Source: Cryptomeria japonica (lineage: Eukaryota; Streptophyta; Pinopsida; Cupressales; Cupressaceae). Taken from it: a stretch of DNA of 64,000 nucleotides. Below, in pieces: positions 22,320-35,337 of this stretch. Within the stretch, counting starts at the first letter, position 1. Every line of letters begins with the position of its first letter. Under the pieces are notes generated by a model, which saw nothing but the letters and a program-made list of their open reading frames with translations, made no database searches and was not told the DNA's origin. The stretch lies in contig NC_081412.1 of NCBI RefSeq assembly GCF_030272615.1, forward strand, positions 691,430,083 to 691,494,082, given 5' to 3'. Made by a program: the position numbers and the translations under genes.

Positions 22320-24572
22320 ATGCTTGTCACAAGGTCACAAAAGGCAAAAGGTATAATGGACCCAAACAACGACCAGTCTATAAACCCAACTTGGAATATG
22401 GACATATCAACTAGTCAACAATCAAATTCTCAGGCAATGCTCACAATACATGAACTACAACAACATTTAACACGAGAAGAGATTGAATCAGCTCAACAAG
22501 ACCCACATGTCCTTATGATCTTAGATGCACTTATACATAGTGATAGGGACAAATATCTCTCATTGTTATTACAAAATGGGGCAAAACTACCTGAAGATTT
22601 TGATGTCACAAAAATCTTACCACTAGGAAATACTCTAGGTCAATATAACAATCAAATACCACATATAACACAAATGCAAACAATGACCTCCAGTTTTCCT
22701 CAGAATGCACCGATACAAACAAATGTCAGTTCAAACATGAACTCTCAGTCGAGTGCATCATCTTTAACAATAAATGTTAGCGCACCAACACATACCATAC
22801 CAATAATATCAAGTGTCTTAGCACTTGTTCAAACACAAAATTCCTCATACAACAAGTGCAACCCAACCTCCAGTTTCCTATTCTATAGGATCAACATATA
22901 GTCCTCAAAATGTAAATCTAGGTCTTACCAATACAACAAGTACAACTCAGCCAAACATGGGTTCACATGTCACTTATTTTACAGTACCTAGTGGAATGTA
23001 CAACACATAAAATTATAATCATGGTACCTTTCAACAATCCCCTAGTGATGCTACCATGAATCCTTTTGTGCGATATACACAAACAAAAGGTGTACCTTTG
23101 ACCCAAATAGATATTCTGACACAAAAATTATAGAATTTGTAACAAGTGATGACTATGTAGATCTATAACGATAAAAAGAGCTACACAATGTAGGTTTTAC
23201 GTCCTTATCCTTTTGATCACACTTTATACATGCTGCGTTTCCCACCACATTTTTAAACGCTGAAATTTGACAGAAATCAAGGGAAAGGTGATACTAGAGA
23301 CCACATCAGAGAGTTTTTTACGGTATTCATAGAGGTTGCAACAGAAGACACTTACCTAATGAGGTTGTTCCCTAAAAGTTTGGGAAGCTTAGCCTTAGAG
23401 TGGTTTTCACATTTGCCACCAACTATCACATCATGGGGAGAATTAGCTAAACACTTTATTGCAAATTTTTTACATAACATTGAATCCCCAGTCACTTTAA
23501 TGGACTTGTGTACTGTGAAACAATATGAGAATGAAACATTTTCACCCTTCATACAAAGATGAAGAGCTTTCTATAGGAGGTGCAAGACTATTATTCCATA
23601 AATAGAGCAAGTGGATATGTTCACAGAAAACTTAATCCCTAAGATCAAGTACCCAATACAAATGCAATGTTTGACCACATTTAAACAAATCATTGAAAAA
23701 TCTCTAAAGTGTGAGAAAGGACTAGTGGAACAAGGTCTCATTAAGTATGGCAACAACAACAACAATGATAAATCTAAATTTTGGTCGAAAAACAAAAATG
23801 TGATCAATGATGGTGTTGTAGATGCCCATACGGTGAATAGAACTCAACCAGTTTTATCTCTACAAGGTACAAGTCAATCATTATATCCAGATACAAAGAA
23901 TAACACCACCTCAACAAATGTAAATGCTATGCAAAACATTAACACAAAATACCCCAGGGTAAATGCTCCAAGAAGGAATTACACACCTCTAGGGGAACCT
24001 ATTGAGTCGACGCTAAAAAAGATACAAACAAACATGATCCTTTTCCGGAAATAAGAGTATATAAACCATGTCCTTTCAAACCTACATGGTGGAATGATAA
24101 TGATTTCTATGATTATCATCATACTAAAGGTCACAAAGCGATGAGTTGCTATAAGTTCAAAAACTTGGTCCAAGATATGATAGACCAAGGTGACATCATG
24201 ATCGATACGAATAAAACTTCAACGAACACGAATCACACAATCTTTAAGGATCCATTTGTCAAACATGACAAAGGGAAGGCTGCTACATCAAGAACACAAG
24301 ATAGTATAGCTAACTACACAAAAGTCTCATACGATTATACTATTCATGCCATTAGCTCAGGAGATGTAGTAAAAAATGATTCACAAGAAACACATGATAG
24401 AGATGAACAATATCCAGAGACTCACATAGATGATAACCAAATTTGCATGCTGTTAGAAGCACCGAAATACGATGAAGACAAAAATATTTGTCTTAGAGAC
24501 TGGGGTCATGATGAACGATTTCATTCAGAATGGTTTGAGGATGAACTTATAGCACATATCATGGATGTTTAA
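22320..24572 (+). pseudogene. gag: G1 gag
   Basis: An N-terminal Gln/Asn/Ser-rich region (22320-22901) opens MLVTRSQKAKG. A retrotransposon-gag capsid domain follows at about 23250-23800, with MRLFPKSLGSLALEWFSHLP and a stretch of WGELAKHFIANF. A knuckle region near 24105-24190 reads YDYHHTKGHKAMSC in place of the expected C-x2-H-x4-H-x4-C, so its first Cys is Tyr. Stops and frame changes occur at about 22901, 23562 and 24054. Capsid and RNA-packaging functions are known for the family. The homologous region in G2 is better preserved. Confidence 0.8.
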
Positions 24573-24662
24573 TTTACACATGAAGACTATGAGGAGGGAT
24601 ATAACATAAACCTTGATAAAACAACATATGGTACTGACAATTCCTGCACAAGAGATGATACA

Positions 24663-25900
24663 ATGGCTACGATCACAATAACTCCTAGAGATAGAGACTA
24701 TGCAGTATTTACTCGTAGATCAAAGGTAACTTTACAAGGAGCACCACCAAACCTACCACCAATAGTAGGGACTTATAATTTTGTTGAGAAAGTCAAGAAA
24801 ACCCCAGCACATATATCACTTTTTGAACTCTTGCGTATCTCACCCACTCATAAAGCCATTTTGGACAAAGCGCTTCAAGATTCAGTAGTGGACAGAGATG
24901 TAGATGAACATGCCTTCCAATCCATGGTAGGGAATTTATCATAAGGCACTCGCATTGCATTCATAGAATAGGACATTCCTAGTGATAGAATGCTCCACAA
25001 TGAGTCGCTACATCTAGAAGCTTACATACATAAGAGAAGAATCATAAGAGTACTCATAGATGGAGGAGATGGTCTCAACATTTGTACTTTAAAGATGGTT
25101 AAGGCATTTGGATATTCTGAGCTTCATATTGATTCATCAAAGAGAATAAATATTAAAGCATATGATGATGAAGAATGTCCCTCAAAAGGTATAGTAACGC
25201 TACTTGTACAAATAGGACCTATAATAATAGAGGTCACTTTTTTAGGTTTTGGATAGAGAACTAGGATATAACATGTTATTGGGCCACCCATGGATTCACA
25301 CCATGCAAGAAGTACCATCGACATTTCATCAATGTGTCAAATTCCCGTATAACGGCATTGAAATCACCATAAAAGGTGATCCAAATCCATTCCAACACTA
25401 TAATTATTTGAAAGAAAGTGTGGATAATCAGGTACCAATTAATCAAGAAGAACCTCTCGCTACACAAATGGAGTCATTAATGATAGTAGAAACACAGAAT
25501 AATTTGCCTACAACATCTTCTTTATAGATAAAAGATATTGGTTGTGGAGAGTATTCCATTTTAAGTACCTCAAAGGGACAACAATTGTCTCTCTCTCCTA
25601 GGCCTTTTGGGAAGCCTCAAAATGCAGTAATGAAACAAGACAAAGGAAAGGAAATTGTCAAATACTCAGACTCACATTCTTTCATAAGATGGGGTGACTT
25701 AAAAGAAGAATCTCTGAATGAAGATGCCAATCATTGGATATACAGAGAAGAAGATGACATGATAATACCCAGGATACCCCTATATCAGTATGGAAATGGG
25801 TTCAAAATGCTCCAGAAACATGGATATGATGGTACCACAGGCTTGGGATTACATAAATAAGGAAGATTAGAACCCATTGTTCCTAACAACAATCCAGGGA
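24663..25900 (+). pseudogene. G1 aspartic protease and G-patch region
   Basis: Protease: VLIDGGDGLNIC around 25050, where D-G-G replaces the D-[ST]-G of most retroviral proteases; DGG forms are common in plant gypsy elements of this group. A conserved LLGHPWIH follows at about 25275, after a stop and frame change near 25256. Further on, GFKMLQKHGYDGTTGLGLHK and then GRLEPI (25800-25880) form a G-patch, an RNA-binding module. A TAA at 25858 splits it. In the family the protease cleaves the polyprotein. 25900-26550 continues as diverged polyprotein linker with several stops. Confidence 0.75.
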
Positions 25901-26550
25901 ATCAAAGTTTAGGGTATAAGCATGTACTGCATATCACAGAAGCAATACATCACACCCTAGATATACTGAACAGACCAAGGACACCATCAAACTACATATC
26001 TCAAAGGGAGTTGTCCACACGAGTGTTTCCCTCTTCATCTCAAACAAGAAATCAAGTACCAACATCCCCTAGTGTGGAATCAGATGGGGAAGACATGAGA
26101 CAACTCATGCAAGAGCCTAGCATTGAGTCATAAAATGATATAGTTCTTGACACAATGACACAAGCAAATGTTGCAATAGACGCAGGTTTACCACCAGTAG
26201 ATGAACCTAGCCCCTAGTTATTATCAATACTTCTACCGCAGGAAATGACTCAAGATCAACCTAATGAATCAGATGAAGAAAGATTGCAATGACTTATACC
26301 ACGCTTAAGAAGGGTAACTACAATGCAAAGAAGACTGGCCAATCTACAACAAGATCAAAGGCAGGAACAAGAGGAGATAAGTGATAATACCTTAGAAGAT
26401 GAAACATACATTGAAAGTGAGACAAACTCTCATGACTATGAGTTATTATCACTCAATGATTCCAACCCATGAATAAGTGTCATACTAAGGTATCAAATAA
26501 AGCCTACAAAAGATGGAAATACACCAACTCACTCAAACAATCAAGTCTTC

Positions 26551-28066
26551 ATGTTATTAGAATATGTTATATCAGAATCTGTTATGACAAAAAGGAGTAA
26601 TGACTTACCCCTTATACACTCACACTTGATTGATTGGGGGAAAGAAGGAAAACCAACTCTAGATTGGTTTGAAAATGATGAAGCCATTGTAGAATTCCTC
26701 ATAGTCAGAGAGGGATTTCGACAAGGTGATCACAGGGCAGGATTTGTTGTAGACCTAGATAGGATGACATACTTTGAAGAGGCAAGTACCTCTATCACAA
26801 AAGATACAGATCAAAATAACCATAATGGCAAAAGCAAGTTTGGTAACCTCCCTATTGAAAAAGAAAATTCAACATTGCTTATAGAAGAATCTGAAGAGGT
26901 AAATATAGAAAAAGGAGATGTTGTGCATAACATCCACCTGGAAAAATCATTAAACAAAGAAGAAAAGGACAAGTTCATTCATTTTTTCAAACAATTTCCT
27001 ATCAAGGTCCTATGCAGATATGCCTAGCTTAGATCCTGAGTTGGTGTTACATCATCTACCTTTGCTACCAAGAGTTAAACCTTAGAAGCAAAAATTGAGA
27101 AAAATGCACCCACAAATTGCATTACTGATTAAAATAGAACTCCAAAAGTTGCTAGATGTAGGTTTCATTCGACCTATTGACTATGCAGAATGGATATCCA
27201 ACCTGATACCTATGAGTAAGCCCATAGGAGGCATAAGAATCTGTACTGATTTTCAAGATCTAAATAAAGCTTGTCCTCAAGATGATTTCCCACTACCCAA
27301 TATCGATATGATAGTTGAATTAAAAACTAGGAATGAAATGCTATCATTAATGGATAGTTTCTCAGGATACAACCAGATAAAAATTGCACTGGAAGATCAA
27401 CATAAATGACCTTTATCTACCCATGGGGAATATACTGCTGGAATGTGATGCCATTTGGTCTCAAAAATGCAGGAGCAACATACAAAAGGGCCATGACAAT
27501 GCTATTTCATGACATGATCCACAACATAATGGAAGATTATGTGGATGAATTACTAGCTAAATCATAGACAAGAGAAGGTCACCTTGCAGTCTTTGCACAA
27601 ATATTTGATCGATTGAAGCAGTACAATGTTAGACTAAACCCAAAGAAGTGTGTGTTTGGTGTAACAATGGGAAAACTGTTAGGGTTTATTGTGTCTAATG
27701 GAGGAATTGAAGTAGACCCTGCCAAAGTCAAAGCGATCATAGATATGCAACCTTCATCAACACTTAAGAAATTAAGAGGGTTACAAGAAAGATTGCAATC
27801 CATAAGGAGATTCATAGCGCAACTGGCAGATAAATGTCATCCATTCGAACATCTACTCAGGAAAGGAGTTAATTTCAAATGGACAGAACAATGCCAAGAG
27901 GCTTTCCAAGCTCTAAAAGATTATCTTCTAAACACACCAGTGTTAGTCCTGCCTAATCCAGGAAAATATTTGTTACTATATATATCAATGACAAACTCAA
28001 CTCTAGGAGCTTTGTTGGCACAACATGATGAACAAGGAAAAGAAAGAGCTATCTACTGTATAAGTA
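26551..28066 (+). pseudogene. G1 reverse transcriptase, cut by C5
   Basis: A linker (26551-27027) leads into RT from about 27030, with KMHPQIALLIKIELQKLLDV, GFIRP and CTDFQDLNKACPQDDFPLPN. A frameshift sits near 27405. The catalytic motif is YVDE at 27538-27549, where YVDD is expected, so one metal-binding Asp has become Glu. The thumb and connection region LNPKKCVFGV follows at about 27640, then RNase H starts (LALLYISMT-like). The frame ends at ISRT where C5 begins (28072). It resumes at 33241 with FGYELNYTPIE and SQKLRHYMLSHKMQ. Confidence 0.85.
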
Positions 28067-28071
28067 GAACC

Positions 28072-29213
28072 TGTTAGGAACTAGGAAGGACAATTGAGAG
28101 GGGGTGTGAATCATTTGTGAACCAGTTGTCAATAAATTATAACCCAAAATAAATTATTCCAACTTAAAACTTAGTACTGATAAAACAAAGTTTAATGTTG
28201 GTGAAATAGATTAACAATTATAGCAGTACCGGTATAACTTAATGCATGAAATAGAAAGTGAAACAACATCCACAACACATGACACAAAGATTTTGACGTG
28301 GAAACCCTGTAAGGGGAAAATACATGGTGGGAAACCTTACCCCCAATCAGATGATACTACTACAGATAGTAAGTGTATAAAAATGGGGTCTGCACATGCA
28401 AAAAGGCCAACCGCTTAGAGTTCACTGCTCAATCACAAAAGGGAGTCACATTGATTATAATTGGATGTTTAAATACAATAATAATGTACTGCTTCAATAT
28501 AGCATCTGCAATTTTGGATTCAGTACCGGTTTAAGCTCTGACCATGAGTGCCAAACAACTTCATAACCTTTCCTTCAACCTTCAAATAATGTTTGCATGA
28601 TTCACATAAGGAGCTGCTTATTTTCTCTCTTCAATGATCTTCAATATTCGTACACACTCATAATATCTGATCTTCAATAAGATCTTACAATCATTTATAC
28701 AAAACCTAAGACCTATACATGAGGTCGGCTCACTAAAGATGTTACAATTAAATCAATTACAAAATAAGGCTTGATGCAATACAATATGTCGGCTCAATAC
28801 ATTTACACATTATCCAATCAATAAACCATTTCCAAAACGCATCGTGCTGATTTGGAATAGATATCATGTACCAGTCCATAACCTAGACCTATCTGCTGGT
28901 AAAGGCAAATATGTGAACTCGATTAGACCAATAAGAAAAACACCAAATCCAAACATCCAATCCATGTCTTGGACATAACCAAATGATCTCTAGATGATAA
29001 CAAGTTATCATCAACTTCCTGAGCTACTGGTGAAACATATGCCGGTGATTGTGCATAAGCCACTAGCCATGTCGAGACCACAATGTGTCGATTCAACAAT
29101 AAACCAATATAACCATAGTGCCAAATAAACAATGTAGACCTCCAGAAAGATAAGTGTTGACATCAATGACAAAACCAATGCAACACATGACGAAGTCATT
29201 CATAATACCAACT
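28072..29213 (-). repeat. C5 LTR, left copy (1,142 bp)
   Basis: TGTTAGGAACTAGG...ATACCAACT, flanked on both sides by GAACC. Taken alone, this is exactly what a solo LTR in G1 would look like. It has the shared GTGGAAACCCTGTAAGGGGA motif at about 28299. Confidence 0.88.
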
Positions 29214-29301
29214 GAACCTTGATCGGTTATGAGCTTAACTACACTCCTATAGAATGAGCATGTTTAGCCATAATCTTCGCATCTCAAAAGCTTAGACATT
29301 A
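29214..29301 (+). pseudogene. Displaced duplicate of G1 RNase H sequence
   Basis: GGTTATGAGCTTAACTACAC and the following bases encode GYELNYTPIE and SQKLRHY, the same stretch found at 33241-33330 where G1 resumes. Here it joins directly to copia RNase H of C5 on the opposite strand at about 29301. Confidence 0.85.
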
Positions 29302-32300
29302 CGTGTTTCTTATTGACCCATGAAATTAATCTTCTGCTAAGAAAGAATGCACCACTAGTGGTACTCTTTCTGTCATCTACATCTCCTACCCAATTTGCAT
29401 TTGTATATGCACATAAACTCAAAATTGTCATTCTTAGGATACCATAAACCAATATTTGTTGTTCCTTGTAGGTACTGGAAAATCCTTTTTACTGCTGATT
29501 CATGATTTTTTTTAGGATTGCTTTGAAATATAGATACAATTAATACTGCCTTCATTATATTAGGTCTAGTTTGTGTCAAATACAATAATCCTCCAATCAT
29601 AGATTTGTACCTTGTCAGATTTATAGGAGCTGAATCATCCTTTAATGTCAATTTATTTGTTTAGTCATATGAGTGCTTACCGGTTTGGAGTTTTCTATAC
29701 CAAATTTCTTCAAGAGTTCCTTCAAGTATTTTGTTTGACATATGAATATACCTTTATCTGTTTGTGAAATCTGCAAACCTAGAATTTTTTTTATCTCTCC
29801 AATCATAGACATTTCAAATTCTCCCTACATCTTGTTAGCATAGTCTTTACATAACTCTTCTTCACCTTGAAAAATGATATCATCCACAAATACTTCAATA
29901 ACCAAAATGTCATCATTGGTAACTTTATAGTACAAGTTACTGTTAGCATTACCTTTTGTGTATCCAAGCTTTAAAATATATTTATCCATTCTAGCATACA
30001 AAGCTCTGGGAGCTTGCTTCAATCCATATAAAGCTTTCCTTAACCTCCAAACCATATCCTTATCATTTGTTAATGAGAATCCATCAGGTTGTTCAATCCA
30101 AACTTCTTCAATATCTCCATTAAAAAATGTACATTTTACATCCATCTGATAAACTTAATAGTTCTTATGAGCTACAAATGCAAGAAATAGTCTAACTACC
30201 TCAATTCTGTCTACCGGTGCAAAGGTTTCATTATAATCAATTCCTTCTTTCTGTGAATAATATTTACAAAATAATCTTGCTTTGTTCTTGATTACTTCAC
30301 CATCCTCATTAAGTTTATTTCTAAATACCCATTTAGTTCCAATTACATTTTTGTCTTTAGGTCAGGGAACTAATGTCCAAGTATTATTATTTTCAATTTG
30401 TTATAATTCATCTTCCATTGCTTTTGTCCAATGTTTATCCTGACATGCTTCAATAATTGATACTGGTTCAACTTGAGAAATTAAACATACCTCTTCATTT
30501 GCCAATCTTCCTCTAGTCATAACACCTTGATTCTTATTTCTAGTTATCTGATTCTCTGAAAGATTCAATCTTACATACTTGGGTTTATTCTAATTTCCAC
30601 TTACAAGCTGCTATTCTTCAGTCATAGTTGAGTTTTCAGATGATGCCAGTGTGACTGGTTCTACATTCTATACTGGTGCAATCTATGTGAGTTCATTTAT
30701 AATCAGTTCTACTGCCGGTTCTATAGATCTTGAATCTCCTCTAAAATGTTCATCTATCTTCACATTAGTACTCTCAATGATTTTCTGCAATCTTTTATTA
30801 TAAAATCTATATGCGTTGCTTCCAGTTGAATAACCAAGAAATATTCCTTCATCACTTCTAGGATGAAATTTTCCAATATACTCATCTCTCCTAATATAAC
30901 ATTTGCTTCCAAATATTCTGAAATATTTAAGAGTAGGAGTATGACCAAACCATAGTTTATAAGGGGTGTTACTGGTTTCACTTTTGATGTGAACTCTGTT
31001 GAAAGTGTAAACCATTGTATTCACTGCTTCTCCCTAGTACACATGAGGTAGAATTTATTCCATCATTATGGTTCTTGTTGCATCTAGTATAGTTATGTTC
31101 TTCCTTTCCACAACTCCATTTTGTTGGGGTGTCTGGGGTCCTAATAGTTGTTCCATTCTCCTCACATAATGCATTAAATTCCCTAGATGTAAATTCTCCT
31201 CCTTGATCTGATCAGGGTATTTGTTGTTCATCATTATTCTATTGTGGTGTCTAGGGTGTTGATAGTTGTCTTAGTACCGATCAGGGTATTTGTTGTTTAT
31301 CATTATTCATCACATTCATCCTTTTCTTCAATTTTTGCTGCTAGTGCCTACTCTATCGGTTTGACAATAGGTGTTGGTTGATCTTCTTTTATTGCAACAA
31401 ATGCCCATCCACTATCTACTGAATCTTCATCTAAATCATCTATAACACCTTCATCTGCATAGTAACATGACTTATCTCTATTTTTCTTAAATTTGTATCT
31501 TTGATATTCAGGGTTAGGTTTATATGTTCTTTTTGCTTCCTCCCTTAGTCTTGCATGTCTATCAGGACACCTAGAAGCCATATGACCAACTTTATTCTAA
31601 TTAATTTGAAAGGTGCTTTACCTTCATACTTACTTCCTACTGGACCTTTAGGCATCTTCCTTGCAAACAGTGCTTCAAATTCTTCATTTTCTCTTCTCAT
31701 ATCTTCAAGTTCTTTTGCATAAAGTTCTTTCCAATCAATTATGTCAGATGATGATGATGATGATGATGATGTTGATGATGATGCTTTGAAAGCTATATTA
31801 GTTTTGACTTTAGCAACAAGACCAAACTCTTCAAGCTCAAAAGCTGAAAGTTTTCCAACCAAAGTATCTCTAGAAACTGATGTATTAGGCATTGTTCTCA
31901 ACTCACTAATAGTATTTACTTTTATTTTGTAAGCCAGTTGTAAAGCTCTTAAAACTTTAGAAATAATTTCATCTTCACTTAAAGATCCTCCACAATATTG
32001 TATTCCTAAAACAATTTCATTAACTCTTTCCATAAATGCTGAAATTCTTTCATCTTCTTCCATTTTTAAATTTTCATACCTGACCCGGTAACATTCCAAT
32101 TTTGCAATCTTGATTGTGGTATCTCCTTCATTAAATGTTTCTAGTGTATCCCAAATAGCTTTGGCATTAGATCAGTCCGATAATCCCATGATTTGCTGAT
32201 CTGATAATGTGCTTAGAAGTGCTTCTCTTGCTTTGCAATCATTCTCTAAGTCTTTAGCCAATGTTGATGGATGAGGGTTATTTGGAGTAGGACCAACATA

Positions 32301-32430
32301 GCCATTCTTTGTAACATCCCATATATCTCTTCCAATACAGTTTAGATGTGTCTCCATTCTGATCTTCCATATACCATAGTTAGTTCTGTCAAGTTTCAGA
32401 TTGTCCTTCCTGAAAATATTTGTTGCCATA
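29302..32430 (-). pseudogene. C5 gag-pol remnant
   Basis: Reading on the minus strand: gag from MATNIFRKDNLKLD (32429) through UBN2-like sequence (32099-31545). An acidic linker (31581-31348) follows, with only the tail of a zinc knuckle (CPDRHARL). The integrase core and protease are largely missing; integrase C-terminal sequence is at 31024-30683 (GSKCYIRRDEYIGKFHPRSD). RT at 30145-29825 has QMDVKCTFFNGDIEE-like sequence and catalytic FVDD (Phe for Tyr, as in C4). RNase H is at 29651-29302 ([19 protein letters not shown] in frame fragments). There are several stops. The C-terminal third of RNase H is absent, replaced by G1 sequence. A coding region once equivalent to that of C1, now dead. 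Confidence 0.85.
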
Positions 32431-32471
32431 GGATCTCCTCAATTTGTTAGGCTTCTGCAAAAAAAGGACTA

Positions 32472-32484
32472 GGCTCTAATATCA
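32472..32484 (-). promoter_or_regulatory. Primer-binding site of C5 (diverged tRNA-iMet)
   Basis: GGCTCTAATATCA on the plus strand, i.e. TGATATTAGAGCC on the minus strand; two changes from TGGTATCAGAGC. It lies two bases from the LTR start at 32487. Confidence 0.75.
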
Positions 32485-32486
32485 AT

Positions 32487-33240
32487 TGTTAGGAATTGAG
32501 AAGGACAACTGAGAGGGGGGTGAATTACTTGTGAACTAGTTGTCGATAAATTATAACCCAAAACAAATTATTCCAACTTAAAATTGAGTGTCGGTAAAAC
32601 AAACTTTAATGTCGGTGAAACAAATTAATAGTTATAGCAGTACCAGTATAACTTAATGCATGAAACAAAAAGTGAAACAACATCCACAACACATGATACA
32701 AATATTTTTACTTGGAAACCTTATAAGGGAAAAAACCATGGTGTGAAACCTTACCCACAATCAGATGATACTACTGTAGATAGTAAGTGTATACAAATGG
32801 GGTCTGTACATGCAGAAAGGCCAACCACCTAGAGCTCACTGCTCAATCACAAAAGGGAGTCACATTGACTACAATTGGATGGTTAAATCCAATAACAATG
32901 TATTGCTTCAATATAGCATCTGTTGGTAAAGGAAAATATGTGAACTTGATTAGACCAATAAGGAAAACACCAAATCCAAACATCCAATCAATGTCTTTGA
33001 CATAACCAAATAATCTCTAGATGATAACAAGTTATCATCACCTTCCTCAGCTATCAGTGAAACATATGCCAGTGACTATGCATAAGCCACTAACCATGTC
33101 GGGACCATAGTGTGCCGGTTCAACAATAAACCAATATAAACATAGTGCCAAATCAACAATGTAGACCTCCAAAAAGATAAGTGTTGACAACAATGACAAA
33201 ACCAATGCAACACATGACGAAGTCATCCATAATACCAATA
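32487..33240 (-). repeat. C5 LTR, right copy, with a 388-bp deletion
   Basis: 754 bp; it aligns to the 1,142-bp left copy on both sides of one gap. The left copy has ATCTG at both borders of the missing segment, and this copy keeps one ATCTG at about 32927. Confidence 0.88.
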
Positions 33241-33990
33241 GACCCTTGTTCGGTTATGAGCTTAATTACACTCCTATAGAATGAGCATGTTTAGTCATAA
33301 TCTTCACATCTCAAAAGCTTAGACATTACATGCTGAGTCATAAGATGCAACTCATTGCGCGCTTTGATCCACTCAAATATCTATTAAGTAGAGCGACATT
33401 GACTGGGAGATTGGCTAAGTGGGTCATGATCCTGAGTGAGTTTGATATAGAGTACATAGATTGAAAGGCCATCAAAGGAAAATTATAGCAGATAAGTTAG
33501 CAAAGGCTCCTTTACAAGATAGTCACCCATTACTCATAGACTTTCTAGACGAATCAATATTTACATTGAAATCATCTATAATGTGGAAATTATACTTTGA
33601 TGGGTAATATACAAGTCATGGATCTAGAGCTGGGATTCTGTTCATCACCCCTTAGGGTGATTCTATCCCTAAGTCATTTAGGATAAATTTTCCATGTACG
33701 AACAATATAGCTGAATATGAAGCTCTCCTCATAGGACTTCATACAGCTGTGCAGTGGAGAATAAAAGAATTACAGGTCTATGGTGACTTGCAACTGATTG
33801 TAAACCAAGCCAATGATGATTACAACACTAAAGATGATAAGCTGCTAAATCATAAACAAATGGTAGAAAATTACAAAAAGCATTTCAGCAAAATCACTTT
33901 CGAACAGATTCCAAGGATACAAAACAAGGTAGCTGACGCCATGGCTATAGTAGGGTGTGTTATAAATATGCCTAATAATGAAACTTAGTT
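33241..33990 (+). pseudogene. G1 RNase H (end) and second, archaeal-like RNase H
   Basis: Resumes with GYELNYTPIE, SQKLRHYMLSHKMQLIARFD, then LAKWVMILSEFDIEYI, the end of the normal gypsy RNase H and connection region. A second domain starts near 33587 with LYFDG and continues through NIAEYEALLIGLHTA and the clean frame 33749-33988 (LQVYGDLQLIVNQ, NKVADAMA). These match the extra RNase H (aRNH) known from Tat-lineage elements. The first domain has several stops (for example near 33463 and 33488), so neither is functional. The pairing of two RNase H domains is the best evidence that G1 belongs to Tat/Ogre. Confidence 0.75.
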
Positions 33991-34129
33991 TGAGTTTATT
34001 ATAGAACAGTTGATGATACTGGCATATGAGACTCCCTCAATAGAATATGTATGTGCAATTGTGGGTCTAGAATCCTCATGGTACAATGAGATATATGCAT
34101 ATTTACACACCTAGTACATGTCACCGAAT

Positions 34130-35334
34130 TTGTCCAGAAATCAAAAAAAGACTCTTATTCATTAGGCATCTAGACACACTATTATAGCTGATACATTGTA
34201 TAGAAAGGGCTTTGATGGAACTCTTCTCCGATGTCTTGATGAAAATGAAACACAACTTCCTCTAAAGGAAGTCCATGATGGAATTTGTGAGGTGCATCAA
34301 AGTGGTCCACCATTGTCAAAGAAATTGTAAAGAATGGGTTATTACTAGCCAACTATGGAAAAAGATGCCTATAAATATGTGCAGAAATGCAAGCAATGTC
34401 AAATGCATGGAGATCTCATTTATGCACCAGCACAAGATCTTCAACCTATTACATCACCATGGCCATTTTCACAATGGGGATTAGATCTAGTGGATAAAAT
34501 CAATCCTACTTCTTCCAATGGGAACAAGTTCATCTTAATAGGTACTGAGTACTTTACCAAATGGGTCAAGCTAATTCCTCTTACATACACCACTGGAAAG
34601 TAAATAGAAAAATTCATCCTCAGTTACATTATCTATAGATACAGGATTCCAATGTGCTTCGTGATAGATAATGGACGTCCATTTAAAAATCAAGAAGTGA
34701 AAGAATTGTTTGAAAATTTTCAAATACAATAGAGATTTGCCACACCATATGATCCACAAAGCAATGGACAAACAGAGGCAACAAATAAAACAATATTGAA
34801 AATCCTTAAGAAAGCTATCACTGACACAAGATGGGACTGGCATCTCCAGTTAAATCCCACTCTTTGGGCTTATAGAACAGGAGTGCGCACCCCTATAGGA
34901 GAAACACCACATTCCTTGGTCTATGGTACAAAAGCAATACTCCCCATTGAAATATAAATACTGTCTCTAAGAGTCTCTTTACAAAACATCATATTGGAGG
35001 AAGACTATTAGGTAGCAAGATTACAAGAGCTAGAAATGCTTGATGAAAAGAGACAAAATGCTTTCAATCATTTGCAAGGTTATCAAAACAGACTGAGACA
35101 AAGTTATAATAAATGAGTCCACCCACAAAATTTTGAAGTGGGAGATCTAGTTCTCAAAAAGAACCAAAGGAACCTAGCGGAACGAGAAAAACAAGGGAAG
35201 TTTGAACCTAATTGGCTAGGTCCTTTTATCATAACAAGGGTTAAAGGAAATGGAGCATATATTTTGGCTACCATGGAGGGAGATACACTCTCTGACACTA
35301 TGAACAACATGCACCTTAAACGATATTATACTTA
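34130..35334 (+). pseudogene. G1 integrase
   Basis: Zinc-binding HHCC region at about 34270-34420 (VHDGICEVHQSG across frames; CKQCQMHGD). The catalytic core has WGLDLVDKI, VIDNGRPFKN and NGQTEATNK, supplying the D-D-E residues. The C-terminal part is NFEVGDLVLKKNQ and WLGPFIITRVKGNGAYIL, the GPY/F-like module that ends at HLKRYYT (35334). There are stops at several points (about 34328, 34603, 34731, 34959, 35010 and 35116). Integrates cDNA into chromosomes in the living family. Confidence 0.85.
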
Positions 35335-35337
35335 AGG

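Larger units (their letters stand above)
28072..33240 (-). mobile_element. C5: rearranged Ty1/copia retrotransposon nested in G1
   Basis: On the minus strand: 5' LTR 33240-32487, primer site 32484-32472, gag, a much reduced protease/integrase, RT and partial RNase H down to about 29302. Then comes 88 bp of G1 sequence (29214-29301) where the RNase H end and polypurine tract should be, then a second LTR 29213-28072. Target duplications GAACC (28067), GAACC (29214) and GACCC (33241) show that both LTRs have the same G1 flank on their right. This is not a simple insertion; see findings. Confidence 0.85.

Noticed and set aside
31741-31932. Plus-strand ORF with an Asp run (SDDDDDDDDVDDD)
   Set aside because: Antisense of a Ser-rich run in the C5 gag; a trinucleotide repeat product.
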